A DNA stretch of 64,000 nt. Source: Hoplostethus atlanticus (taxonomy: Eukaryota; Chordata; Actinopteri; Trachichthyiformes; Trachichthyidae). A program made the position numbers and the translations under genes. Positions 48,306 through 61,600 of the stretch are shown here, piece by piece; within the stretch, counting starts at the first letter, position 1; every line of letters begins with the position of its first letter. The stretch covers positions 3,330,001 to 3,394,000 of the forward strand of contig JAXDDX010000004.1 in NCBI GenBank assembly GCA_034670405.1, in the 5' to 3' direction. Under the pieces are notes generated by a model, which did not search any database, had not been told where the DNA came from, and saw only the letters and a list, made by a program, of their open reading frames with translations.

Positions 48306-50329
48306 CATGTTCTAACTTTGTGGGTAACATGGTAGATCAGAAAAAATACTAGTACTAAAGTACTAAAAGTACTTTTATTTAGAAATTGTGTTTAAACATT
48401 GTAGACGGCAACACAACCAGAGAAGATTGCTGTACACAGGAGGCAGCATAGCATGAAGCATAGGTGTTAAGCCCACCTCAGTTAACTTTCCAGAGTTTTT
48501 CTCTCAGCTCTGTTGTGTCTGTTGGCTGTAGGTGCAGTTGGATCCTCTGTTACTGTAGAGGTATAGGCACCATCAGCTTTTCCATGTGGTGAAAATTCCA
48601 GACCACATCTGCTTTCAATATATCCACATGTCCAGCTGTTTCAAAACTATACTAGTCTTATCCCAACCATTCCAATGAAGCTATAAATATGACTGGATGA
48701 CATTTCCAGTATTGTTATTATACAAATGCATACACCATTGTGTTTGTGATTTTTGTGAAACAGAGTTCAGTTCCACAGCACAGCTTTTCTAATGGGTGAG
48801 CTGACTGATGCTTAGTCCAGCATTTGCAAATACTGAAAATGTCCTCAAGTATTTTTGTATGCAACAAAATATTACTGTAGACAGCAGAGAGTCAAGGAAA
48901 AGGATTCATTTATTTGCTGTTGTTTATGCCTTACCTGACAATGCAACCACCTTCATGATTAGAGTAGCATCCAGAGGATTGTCATACTCTTGCAGATGTT
49001 GGAGACATTACACCTCTCCATAGAAGGAGGATGCATCATGGCAAAACATGTCACTGATGGAGGTCTCGAGCAGAGAAACGTGCATGTTTTGAAATCAACA
49101 CTGCAAAAGAAACAACTATGACTTGAGTTTTCACGTGGCGGCAATGTGTTATTTTGTTCATCTGTTCTCCGTTTCCACATGTGCACTACAATTGTACTGG
49201 GACCGCAAACTTGTAAGGAAATCAGCATTGCATTGTGAAGGAAATACACCACATGATATCCCATGATATCCCTCCCCGAAGACATGCAATCTGCATGAGA
49301 CATCAGTAGCTACTGCCTGGCTCCTGTCCCAGGTCAGACTGGATGGAGACAAGACAGCGCTGTAGAATATTGATGTGGAATTGTTTAATGACTTTTCAGA
49401 AAAAGCATGTGCTTCAGGATCCTGTGGGATAACAGGGTCATTCTACTGCTCTCCTAAAGTTTCTACACTTATTGAGGCTGCCTACAAATTGTATTCATAT
49501 TTTATTTGCTATGATGTTTCTCAGTAGGTTTGACTGTAGAATTAGATCATGATAAGGTTTCTAGAGGATGAAGTTTCTTCCGGAGAGCTTATAAAAAAGA
49601 TACTTAGAGTTTGTAACACACTAGATCAATGTGCCAGAGTCTTGTTTCAGTCTCTCATCAGCGGCCTGCTGGTAGGACCCTAGAGGGGTAAGGTCCCTGA
49701 TGACGGCTCACATAGTGAGTTTGCCGGCTGCTGCTGAAGATAAACACCATAACTAGAAATGCCACTTTCAGACCACCCAGGCCATGCCTTGTCAGTTCAC
49801 TTATTCAGTCATATTGTGGTGCAACTGTATTGCCAGATCGGTTTATATTACCTGCGTGTATTATTTTTCAAATTAATCCCAAACTTTGCACTTTTCTATT
49901 ATCCAGTGAAGAGCACACATTTCCTCCCTGGCTGGTTAATGTGTAGCTTTGTGTCATGTGTGTTTTGCGCTGTCCATCACAACCTTTATCTTTGCAAATG
50001 CTGCCACATAACTATTCCCCCCCACACCAACTCATCAACTCAAAATAGCCCTTTGCCATCATCTCGAGAGTTCATGTGGTGATAGGATCTGGACTCGTCT
50101 GACCCCAGCACTCATCTGGACTATGGAACTGTGTCAAGCTGCCCTGGAGGGAAGTCAGTCTGCCTGGAAAGGCCCTTTCATGGGGTGTTGCTGAGGGACT
50201 GCAGCCAGTTGGTCCTCTTAGCTCTCAGTCCATGTTTTCCCAGGCAATCGTTCATACACTCCAACACTTTTCCCATGTTTGAACACATTACGTTTGTTAT
50301 TTCAAGATAAGGTTAATTATTATCATTTT

Positions 50330-50460
50330 TCTTTCTATTGCTGTATTTAATCTGTAATTTTTTTTTTTTTTTCACCTTATCTAGTTCTTCTCTCTTCTAT
50401 TGTTAAGTGCCTTGGGTAGCTTGAAAAGCACTCTTAAATGAAAGTTATTATTATCATCTT
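50330..50460 (+). repeat. L2/CR1-type retroposon tail with ATT repeats
   Basis: The segment ttgttaagtgccttgggtagcttgaaaagcactcttaaatg followed by ttattattatc matches the common fish retroposon ending (…aaagcactttgggt…cttgaaaagcgctatataaat…ATT repeats). A T-run lies just upstream. The body is too diverged to delimit. Confidence 0.6.
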
Positions 50461-52575
50461 TGTTTATGTAGGTAGGTTTCGAGTTGAAATCACCTGAATC
50501 ACAGTCCAGGATCGTGAGCCCTGATTTACAGTAAAAGACAAGCTCTGCAGGTATACATCCAACTGCTAAAGTCAATAATGCCTTGATCTGCTTCCAACAC
50601 GGCCTCCCAATGCTAAACTATTTCACAGATGAGGAGCACAGCGCTGTTTCTCAGCAGATAAATGTGTCCCCTGGAGCAGTGTCAGCATATTTCAGTTGAC
50701 AGCTGATGCACACATCAGGTCAAGTTCTCTTGTGTGCTTAGACCTTCCCCTCTAACCGAAGGGGTCAAGCCCAAAGACCTCTCAGGACAGAAGCACGCTA
50801 CAGCTTCAACTGGTCAGTGCAGATGGTTAGGAGTCACGCCATGGGATTTGTTTCACCCAACAGTCTTGATTCGTAGCGAGGATAATGCACTAACTAACAA
50901 GGGTTTTCTAATAATGTTGCAGGATAAAACAGCCACAGGCAGACTAGAAAAAAAGTGTATGTAGGGTGCACTACACCATATTAGCTTAGTGAACTTGCAG
51001 AATCTGTGCTCTGCTCCATGAATATTCTTGAGCATGTATGATTGTCAAAAAACATATCAGTCAAGTGCATTGCCAATAGATTTAATTCATTTTCCACTGA
51101 TGTTTTTTTCAAAATGAACAAAAACTGCTGTGCTGTGTCAGCAATTTAAAAAATAGGAATTTGTATTCCAGATAAACTGTTTAGCCATATGGTGGGACAC
51201 TTCCAGTTTGGAGATGTTCATTCATTTCAGTGCATTTTTCTCGCTCTCGTCTGTCACCCCCACAGTGCACAGGAAGAGCTCCTATACTGAAACATAACTA
51301 GAAAGCTCCGAGCCAGGACACTCTTATGTAACAAAGTGGGAATTGTAGAGTAAAATGACAATCCTATTAATCTTAATTTCCCTTTATGTTTTCAAAGATT
51401 CAACAGATTTAAGCCATAGTGTATTGCTTGGCATTAATCACGGGAAATTATAGCGTGTGGTTAACTTTTTCCACGTACCAAGACCAAAATATTATATAAA
51501 TCATATATATTCACATATTGTATCAATTCATCCCCTGTAAAAATACAATCCAGCAGCAATTTGGCATCTGGCCTGCTTCGCTATGAGTTGGCTTTAAGTA
51601 TTTGCTGCTTCACTTGATAAGAACTTTCCATTTTTAAGTTTCTGTTCATTTCTTCACTATTCATTCCGCCATGACAAGACGGAGAATAGCGGGAAAAAAA
51701 GTGGAGTTGTGTACCAGCGCCATTTAAAGTCCATTGGGAATCCTTCAGCTTACTGAAAGAGATAGTCCTTGTAATCAGGCACCAGTCACGTCTGTCCATC
51801 CTTTATTTTCTGACAGTACGTTATAGCGTTTCCAGTAGTGTTTGTGACAATTTGTTCAGCTGCCTTACATTGTTGCCATGCCAAAGTTCAAATTGTCCAG
51901 AGCGCCGTAAATTCCTGTTTTGGAAAACTCAAGTTCTTATTTAGGTTAAGAACTAAAGCCATGGAAAATCACATCGCCAAATTTCTACAATATCACTCAC
52001 TCTTGTTATCCTGAGGAGTTGACCACAATCCCTCAATGCGCTTGAAACAATATTATGATGGAAACTGAGCATTACCTGCTGTGTCTAAATTTGAAATTTC
52101 AAAGCAACATTCTCCATTTCTACTCACCAAATCAAAGAATAACTAAAGAGTAACTTTGCAATAATATCCAAACTTTTGTACAAACCTATGTGGTTCAAGC
52201 CGTTTTCTCATAGCAGTTGTGTTGATGCTACTTTCTTTTAGCAGATAGATAGCTCCGTATATTTGCCAAAGTGGACGTCCTCAAACAAGCAGCACTCATC
52301 TACTATCTGGTAAGAAAATTCAAAGATCACACATCTGTCAAACGTGTTGCTGTGTGTTGAAAGAAACCTGGGCAGAAACACGAGTTAGAGCAAGGTAAAA
52401 CAGCGCGTATTGTCTGAGAGGTCATACCGACAGATGTTAAAGTGATTCATGTGATGATTCAGGGATGTGACATTTATTCGTCTGCTGCGACCTGTCCGGA
52501 TACTTTACTGGGCCTACTGTCCTACTGGATAGCTGGCATTCCTCTGTGGTAGTTCTGGGATCAGTCAAATATGCT

Positions 52576-52578
<3 letters not shown>

Positions 52579-52616
<38 letters not shown>
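52579..52616. repeat. (CA)n microsatellite
   Basis: About 18 uninterrupted CA units. Confidence 0.97.
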
Positions 52617-55419
52617 AGTCTTGCCAGTCTATCTTACTACGGCCAAAAGTCTGTTTGCGCTAAGGTCATATGTATTTTACAGACAGTACATGTTCAAGTA
52701 AGGTTTCTTCTCTTCAGACCTGCAGACTTGTTTTTGACTGGAGGTTGACTGAAGTCCTTATTACCACCGTGTTGAATACCTTGAGTTGAGGTTAGACATA
52801 ACTCATGAGACTTCTGTGCAAAACATCCAAGAAGACAAGTAAGCATTTTGAGCAGTTGTGGATGAAGTCAATGTTGATTTCAAGTCTACTATTGTTTTTT
52901 ATTGGGGAGTTCAGGCAAGTTGTAGCACGTTTTCTCCTTTGATTGTGGCATAGAGGGGTTTTCCAGGGGCGGTGCTCAGTGAGATGTTTGTACATCACCA
53001 CTGACCACCAGCCTCCTTGGTGGGCCACATTCAGGGACCTCTCATGTCCCATTCCCCCAGACTGTCTGTCAAGCGTGCATGTTCTACAAGACAACTTGAG
53101 AGAGACTGCATGCCACATGGCCAGTCGACAAAGACGCGAGACAGATAAATGTCTCTTTACACAAACTCCCTTTCACAATCACTGAAAAAGGATTACACAC
53201 AAGTGACTCGATGAGCTTGCGATGCTGGCGCCAAGTTTGTTCGACGTCTCACTCAACTCGGGCCTGCTGAAATGAATCATTACAGCCCAAACTGTGACAG
53301 ATATGACCTGAGGTCAGCCTGCATGGTGAGTCGTGATGCAGTGAGGCTTGTTGCTTGCAGCCCTGTCATCTAAGTTTCCCTCATAGAAACAGTTCAGTAT
53401 GTATCATGAAACATTCTAGGTTATTAGACCGAATAAGATCCTGACATACATTTGTTTGATGGGGAGCTTTCATTCAAAAGGCCACACAACAGGAACAGGC
53501 AAACATTTTATATGGACTAGGTAAGGTAGTTGGACTGTGAATCCTCCCCTTCCTCCCACCCCCAGAAAACACCACAGCACACACACCTCCAGGTTATGGC
53601 CCTGTGTGTTGCTGAGGTGTACAGTAGCATGGAAACATGAGAGGCCCTCAGGAGGTAAAAGGGATTCCAATAAATCCTTCGTCCAGGGGAGAGCTCCCTC
53701 TCCCCTCCATTAAAAACACTCAGCTGTCATGGCTCTTCTTTGTACTCAGCACTGCGAGTGATTTCAATGTCAACTACGTTACTGCTGTTGCTTTTCCAAG
53801 AGTAAAGGTGAATGGGGCAATTAAAATGTCTATTTGTTTAGGCGCTACTAATGCACAGTTTTGGCAAAAGACTATTTATATGATTCCATGTTGTAGACGC
53901 AGTGAAATTAAGCCTTTATTTTCTTGTCAAATGCAGTAAACCAGAGGGATTTGGACCCACAGCCGCAGCACTCACTTTCCGTTGATTGCAGCATTTGTTG
54001 ATACAGAACATCCTAATCACTGATGTTATGTAACCTTCAACAGCTTTGATTCTCATGACGCATTTCATGGAAACAAAACAGCATCGACCTTGATTAAGCA
54101 AAAGAAATAAGCTCAAATCAAGGGAACACATGACTTTAAAAAGTCTCTCTTCTGTCGTTCAGTGAGCTTCATTGGATTTGGTGCAAATAAGACAAGGATG
54201 CGATTAAACTATTCAGAGCCTCACGTATGATGTGCATGTCACTGTGAACTCATATGAGCTGTCACTGATATGATGCTGGTTTGTTTGGCAAAAGCACAGG
54301 GTTGAACATGAATCCACCATTAAGCATTTACCATCCAACTTGTTTTACTTGAAGCATAATATAGACAACATTATAGAGGCGGTGGACAAAGCTCTAAGTA
54401 AGCCCTTTGACGTTTCAAACACTGATCTTGTTTGAAGCAGGTCAACTAGGGCAGGATTTAGAGCTTTCGCTGTTTTGGGTTTTCCAACACTTCAAATGTC
54501 AAAATCCACCTTTTCATGTGTTGAGATCGAGTTACAACGTCACAACCCTTAATCCACAAAAGGAAGATATTCTCTTTCCGTCTCCTCTTCAGTGCTGCTT
54601 CCCTAACTGACAATACAATGTGTGTGTTTCCATACCAGCTCTGTGGTTGATTGTCATCTCTTTGAACCCTGTTGTCAATTTTCTGGATTACAATGTCAGT
54701 GGTTTGCCTCTTCACAATCATCACATTAAGCTGCCCAATAATTGGGTTCAACAGCTGGAAAGTAGCTACAGGTCTCTCTAATTCTAAGGCCTGTCAAAGA
54801 TCTGATGTCATTTGTCTTTGATGGGTATTTCAAAGGTCATGCTAATTTAGGAGACACAATTTACTGACACAGTTATGGTGACCCATTTATTTATCAGTTT
54901 CAGATTCCTCAATGGCACGCCATCATGCTGATGATGGGCTTTATGCAACCAACTAGCGAAACTGTCAAAAATGTACTAGAATAATATAAAATTTGCAATC
55001 AGACTATTGCATTTTGGATCCGTTAGTCATTGTTTTAGGATTATTTGGGCACCATTAGCTGATTCTTCTGGACTTCTGGCAAACTACATACATTGTAAGG
55101 AATCCACCTCTCTCAGCAATGCAGGTCAGTAGGCTTGTTTTTCATTTCCCAGAGACAGGATGGAGGTACCCACATGTCCCAATTACATGTTCTGATTATA
55201 GTATCTTTTGTCAGTACATCACAACTGGACTTTGTCTTGATTGGCACCCCTCCCTTAACAATTGCTTAAATCTTTCCAAAGGGTGGTGACGTGACACCAT
55301 GTCGGCAAGCATCTGTCCTGCTGACGTGTCCTTGTGCAAGACACTGAATGCCTACCATCTAAAGGAGTGCTATTCTGTAGCTGATCCTGCACTCTGACCC
55401 TGTGGAGGGGTTACATTGG

Positions 55420-55620
55420 ACATGGACATTACAAGGGCACTCATGAGGCATTATGATCCCCTCATAATCCCCTCATTCATAATACACTTGTACTTATAAC
55501 TCAGTATGAATTATATAGTATCTAGAATGTTTTATGCATCAGTAAGCATTATGCATTATTGTAAGCATTGTCATAAGGCATTATGAGTGCATTATATGTT
55601 CTTATCCGAGTGCCCCTATG
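55420..55620. repeat. possible old MITE rich in CATTATG motifs
   Basis: The outer parts are imperfectly inverted: agggcactcatgaggcatta near 55434 and ggcattatgagtgc...cgagtgcccct near 55585-55617. CATTATG-like units are repeated internally. This resembles short fish elements built of cattat/ataatg repeats, but no target duplication is clear. Confidence 0.35.
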
Positions 55621-55654
55621 ATATACACTAATATGGTAGTCATAGAAAGTGATA

Positions 55655-55695
55655 CTGAGAATTTCCCTTCGGGGACCAATAAGGAATCAAATAAT
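55655..55695 (+). repeat. LINE-type 3' tail remnant
   Basis: The segment gaatttcccttcggggaccaataaggaatc resembles the common fish non-LTR tail gaatttccc(c)tcggggatcaataaagtatc, which normally precedes short tandem repeats. Only this short part remains. Confidence 0.55.
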
Positions 55696-58600
55696 CATGC
55701 ACTGAATTAGGAGACACTGCTGTCTATAAATCAGGGCTGTGACTGTTCTTGCATGCGCCCTATTAAACAAATTAAATTTCTTTGAAAAACATGAAGCATG
55801 TTATTCTTCTCCCGAGACATAGTATATATATATATATGGAAACAAATTAATCAATGTGAACAATATGGGACCTTTAAATTTTCTGCAGAGCCTCCAAGCC
55901 CAACCAGCAGCTTTTCTTGGCTCGGTCTCTGGCTCCTGATGGGGTCTGGAAAACGTATATCCCAGCAAGGGGCTGCACTAGATGCTGCTGTTCATTGCTG
56001 TGGCCCAGCAGGCTACGCACCCCTGTATTATGCCTCCCAATGGGAGCTCCACCGGAAAGTGTCAGACACGAGACTTTGCCATGTGCAACCTGAAGGAACC
56101 AAAACACTCAGCTTCTGTTTCTTCACTTTTACTGTTTCACTGACACAGCACAATGCTCAGGGCACATGCCCACTATACAGGACCTCCAATGTAGTCTCAT
56201 ACACAATGCATGGGAGCGGTAGCACTTACCCCAGCAGGACTTGGACATGAATGGGTAGATAATTATGAGATTGGCTCCCTCAGTGGAACTGTTGTGCTGT
56301 GTCACGCCATATTGAAAGTCTCATCCATCAGCCTCAGTTGGCTTGCACCACAACTCCTTTCAGCAGATGACAAAATGGCCTTGCAGGGCCAAGACTCACA
56401 GGCCCAGCTATCTGTAAACACACCATGGGTACCAGTTCATGGTAAGACGGTCAGCTACACTGCTACTCTGATCACAGAGCCTGGCAAATCTCTGGCTTAA
56501 AACGTGGTGATGTTGGTTCTGGTATGTACTGTGGAAAACCTCTGAGCTGTTTGATGTGAATATCAAAACATAATATCCATTTTAGAGGAAATATCCTGAA
56601 TCATTGACATGGCAGTTAGGATATTTCCTGGCACATTTTTGTCCAATCAGTGCTGTCTGTGTAAGTAGCAGGAAAACAAAAGGCCTTCAGTGCAGGAGTG
56701 CAGTGCAGTGCAACCTTTGATTGATTCACCAGTTTGTCCTCATCAGCAGTTAGAGGAGTTTGATGAAAGAGTCTTTGACCTTTCTGCTGATTTGGAACAT
56801 TACTCATCCCCTGATATTTCTTTAAGCCCTTGACGAACTCCTGCTTTCTCCTCAGTCTGGTATCATCTGCTAAAGAAATCTCAGTTCAGACTCTTGGAGA
56901 TGGATTTGGTCCATGAAGTATCACCACTGACTTATAGAATGAATCTCCCTGAACAATTGATCCCCACTGGTAGAGAGAGGCCACACTGAAGAGGAAAATG
57001 CTATGTTAGTTTTAGTGCAGTATTTAATGTGGACTTAGAGATAAGGTAAGGCTAAAACCATGCAAAGGGTTATGAAGAATAACCCCTTAAAACCAACAGG
57101 AAGCCAATGTGTCCAAGCATGTGTTCTTGTTTAGCTGCACTATCTGTAACTGTTGCCCAAATGAGATTAATTCCTTTACTGCCACGCCAGATGTCAACAC
57201 GCAACAAAGTCTAACGGAGTAAATACATATGCAACTCTCAAATATCTGCTCAATGAGTTTAAAGTTCATTCATGCTTATATTGCACATAGAGCCAAAGCT
57301 CCCGATTGGAAAATGTTGCACGCAGCTGCCTGGTGACTGGTTGCAGTGCTCCCCATGTGCTGAACAAATCACAGAGTTACATTTGGCTGTTAACATGTCT
57401 TCTTGGCAGTGTCATTGAAGATGACACTGATTACCTACAGGCATTGCCTTGCACCGAGTTGAGATAGTCATTGATAAATCGTCATCAACCATAAGAACAG
57501 TTTTCAAGTTTTTTGTGATTTAGTTTTAAAGTTGTGGAAGAAAAATGGTGCTAAATGTTTTGAAAGGTAACATGTACCTCTACACTGTAAGGAACCAGTG
57601 ACTTTCTATCTTCCTTTAGAAAACCCCACTGCTAACTCAGTAAATATCCTCCTGCTCCCCTCTTCATCTGGGGAAGCCTCTTAGTGTGTCCAGAGGCATC
57701 CAGACTGACGCCCGCCCTCATCTAACTTCAAAAAATGCGGGGTATCCATTTGGCCCCCGGAGACATGTCTCGTGCATACTTCAGCTTACCGTAAACGCTT
57801 TGACATGAAAACAAGATTTATACTTCCACCAGTGGAGGGAACCTCTGTTTTGTGGGGGGACAGAGAGGGCAGGATTCAGACAAGGGGAAAAAAAGGGATT
57901 CCCGGTACTCTTAAAGGGTGATGACCCAATATATTTCACATCCCTTTCTGAGAAAGTTTTTTGAGTCAGTCAGTGAAGCGAGTAAGCCCCAAAAAAGCGT
58001 GTTCCAGTAAATCTAGTTTTTTTTCATGTGCTATATATATACTTCTACTCTCCTCCATTTTTATGACACCCTTTAGTCTCGTGTTTCCACCAAACCCATC
58101 CCCCATGCACAATTATGTGCCAAAACCTGGAGAAATAAACTGATTAGAGAGGAAATTCACCATGCATGTGGCAAACACATGGTGTGAGAATGAATCACCC
58201 CTAAATGTGGGGTAATTACAAATATTTATTTAATAATTCCTTTAAAACATAAATGCCTTTTAGTAATGACTAAATATGAAAGAAAACACTTACATATTGC
58301 TCTACAGGTATCAGAACGTGTGTGACATCTTTCCACTGTTCTCCATAAAACACACCAAACAGCTTGTTAGCATTTTCACCAGTTCTCAGTATTTAGTTAT
58401 TATATATAAAAAAGAATGTCTTTAGCAGTAGTATGTAGTATTTGATGTCTCCACCCTACAGTGCGAACATCTGCTGCAGCGGGCGTACCCCCACAGAACA
58501 AATGACTGGAAGTGATGCACAGTCCCTACGAGACTTTTGTCTTTGGAAGGAATCCGTTTTCCCAACATGCATGTTGTCCAGCCTGTAGCCAGTACAAGAG

Positions 58601-61600
58601 TCACCTTTCCTGGTATGATAACTGGAATCTACGCTTCACACTCGCAACGTGTTTATTCATGGCCATGGGGTGAGATCAATCTATGTCAAGCAGTAGATAT
58701 CCAACAAGATGCCTCACCAGGATAAGCAATACAATGTCATGGTCACAGGTAGCACCTGTTGCTTGTGCCGGGAATCCTGACAAAACCGACACCCTGATGA
58801 ATGGATTTATTGTATCATGGGAATTCAAATAGAAGCCATGATACATGTTTTGACAATGTCAGCCAGTAAGGCATCTGGCGAACAGTCTCACACAAATATA
58901 GTTTATATCGTTCATGTCAAAATGAACATAAGATGTTGTTTTACATTGATTGATCACCTGAAAGTTCTTTATTCATGGGGCTGTAATGTGCAGTGGTTCA
59001 CCGATCATGAACCAAAAGAAAAATAATCAAAAGTGGTCTGTTTTAGTGCCCTCCTGAACAACCAAGACAACATGAGGCGAAGCTCAAATCCCAGACTGCA
59101 ACTAAACAGGAACCGTGTTTGAATGAGTTACTGCCCCAAGCTGTCCGTTGGTGGATCACATTAGTAAACTGGCTTTACGATAAATATTGACAGTGTATAT
59201 ATTGTGTTATGCAAAATAAGGCTGTAATGCCCAATGTAACAATGTTAGATGTGCAGTGGAAGTCAATTGCAATATTAACTCCATCCATTTGTCTATTAAT
59301 TAAAAAAGTGAGTCATGCTGTCTTGCCTTCAGTAGCTCTCTCTCATCAGTGGCGTCCAGTAAGCTCAAGCCACATTAAACAAAATGCCTAAAATTATACC
59401 TTTATAAATAGATGTAATAACTCATCTGCATCTATACTTACATGCCTACCGACGGCAACGTTCAGCTTCACTTACATTTGCGTATTTCCTCAACCACCCC
59501 CCCGCAGCTTCAACAGTGGTAGGGAAAAATAGAGGACTGAGGCGAATTTCGCTGATAGATTTTCAAGACGTAGGGACTACAAACAGTGGTCAGCACTTCC
59601 CTGTAAGTATTCTCCAAGCTGTTAGCGAGACCCTCACACGCCCAGTGGTAAAGGATTCAACTGGAGTCAAAGAAAGCCAGAACAATATGTGTGTTTGGGT
59701 ACATTCTTAGGCAGCGTTCCCAGACACCAACAATGGATTCTGTGGCACTTAGAGTCTGCGCTGGCTTTGCCAATTTGATTCAAAGTAGATTAACGAGAAA
59801 GATCGTCCAAGCAGGTGATTGATAGAAAGAATGAAAGGTGAATGCAGTGGACAAGAGTTTCCTGTCCATGTCACAGCAGAAAGATGAGAACATTTTCTAA
59901 GATAGAAACCATCTTAACAGTAAAGATGGAGGTGGTATCATGAGAATAGTCCATTTGTCTATGTTGTGTGTATCCATGCCATATGGTAAAAGAACTCTTC
60001 TTGAATTGAAGTTTATGTCTTTGATGCTCTGCCTGTGGGGCTTGGCAGACCTCTCGCCACTGCTTGGAAGGTGCAGCACAGCAGGCAATAAATAAAAAGG
60101 ACCTCCTCCTCTTTATAAAGAGCAATGCAGATAATAAAAAAACTGTCATCAATTAGTTTCTTCACTATGACCCTGACAGCCACCGTTGATTGGTTTCCAA
60201 GAGAGGAGCACTGGAATGGGTCTAGATGGCACACTCCCCAGAACTCAATGGACACTATTCTGCAAAGCCAACTGTTTTGAATCAGCAGTAAATACTGCAT
60301 GCTACATTTACAGAGCTTGAAAGAGATGCCAAATAGTGAGAAGCACTCAAAGGAAAAGCCACAGAACTGGAAGAATGCATGCCGTTTATCTCTGTGTGTG
60401 AACTTCTGGATAGGGACTAGGTGTAAACATACAAGGAATAGTTATATTATATATGGTTTGTATTGTACATTGTGCATGTTATGGTGAAAGATGCACTCAA
60501 ACCAGTGAATTGCAGTTTTGAGACTTTCTCTCAACTCAAAACAGGTCATACTGTGAGAGACAAAACATAAATCGTGCAGTATGAGTTGGGAATTCCAGGA
60601 CAGATAATGCTTAAGTGTGTAACGTATAGCTTAGGGCAAATCTGTGCAATAAAGCTACTGGAAAATATTAAACATACCACCTGGTTCTACTCAGCCAAAA
60701 CATCTGCAAGAATGAGAGGAATGTCAAAGATAGTGCAGTTTTTGCCCCAAAACCTAGGGTTTTGCATCATAAAAAGATTTGAATCAGTGGTTAGTATACA
60801 CAAACAATGTTATCTGCAGTGTGACCCGTGCAGAGCACCGCAGAAATTGGAGGGGATGGCAGCACTGCACTCTCTGTCAGAGGTTTATTCATTCCGGTCA
60901 AAGATGAAAAAATATGCCTTCAGGCAGTAAAGGTAGTTTATCTTCTGCCGTCTCCAAAGTAGGTCAGTCATGTGCTGTGAATCATAAAGTGAGCAACACC
61001 ATCTCACCTCCACTTGTCCCTCAGTGCACTGGGGGGGGATTCCTACCCCAAACCCTGACTCAGTGGGGATCCTCTCTGATCCTCTCGCCTAAATAGTAAA
61101 GAATGTCCTTCCTGTACATGAGCGATGATATGGTCCACGCATGTTCTCCAGTTGATTTGCACACCCTGTTAACTCTAAGCACACGTGAGCAAATCCTGAC
61201 ACTTGGGATGAAAGAGATCCGTTGGCCACTGGTGCCCAGGAATGTAGCTAACCCTTTATCCAGCAGCCCATAAGCACAGGCAGCTACCAAACTGAAGTGT
61301 ATATGGCTTATATATACACATGTATAGATAATGCATGGCTCTATGGGCTTGCTTTTCTAGAGAAATGTGGATGGTGCACGCAGGGTACCATCACCTTTGT
61401 TATTGTTATTATTTTAATGGATGTTTCTGTGCCAATATGTAAAAGGATGTAGTTATTTGCAAAAGCTATATTAAGGCAAAAGTGTGGGGAAATAGTGGAT
61501 AAAATGGATAGGCAAACCTAAAATGAGAAAATGTCAATGATAGTCATTAATATAGCCCAACAACCGTTTCCACACTTGAAGAGAAAATAGGTCAAGGGCT

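Noticed and set aside
55798-56250. 150-residue plus-strand ORF as a gene
   Set aside because: It has no domain, begins in a TA repeat, lacks splice signals at sensible places and has low-complexity composition like its surroundings.
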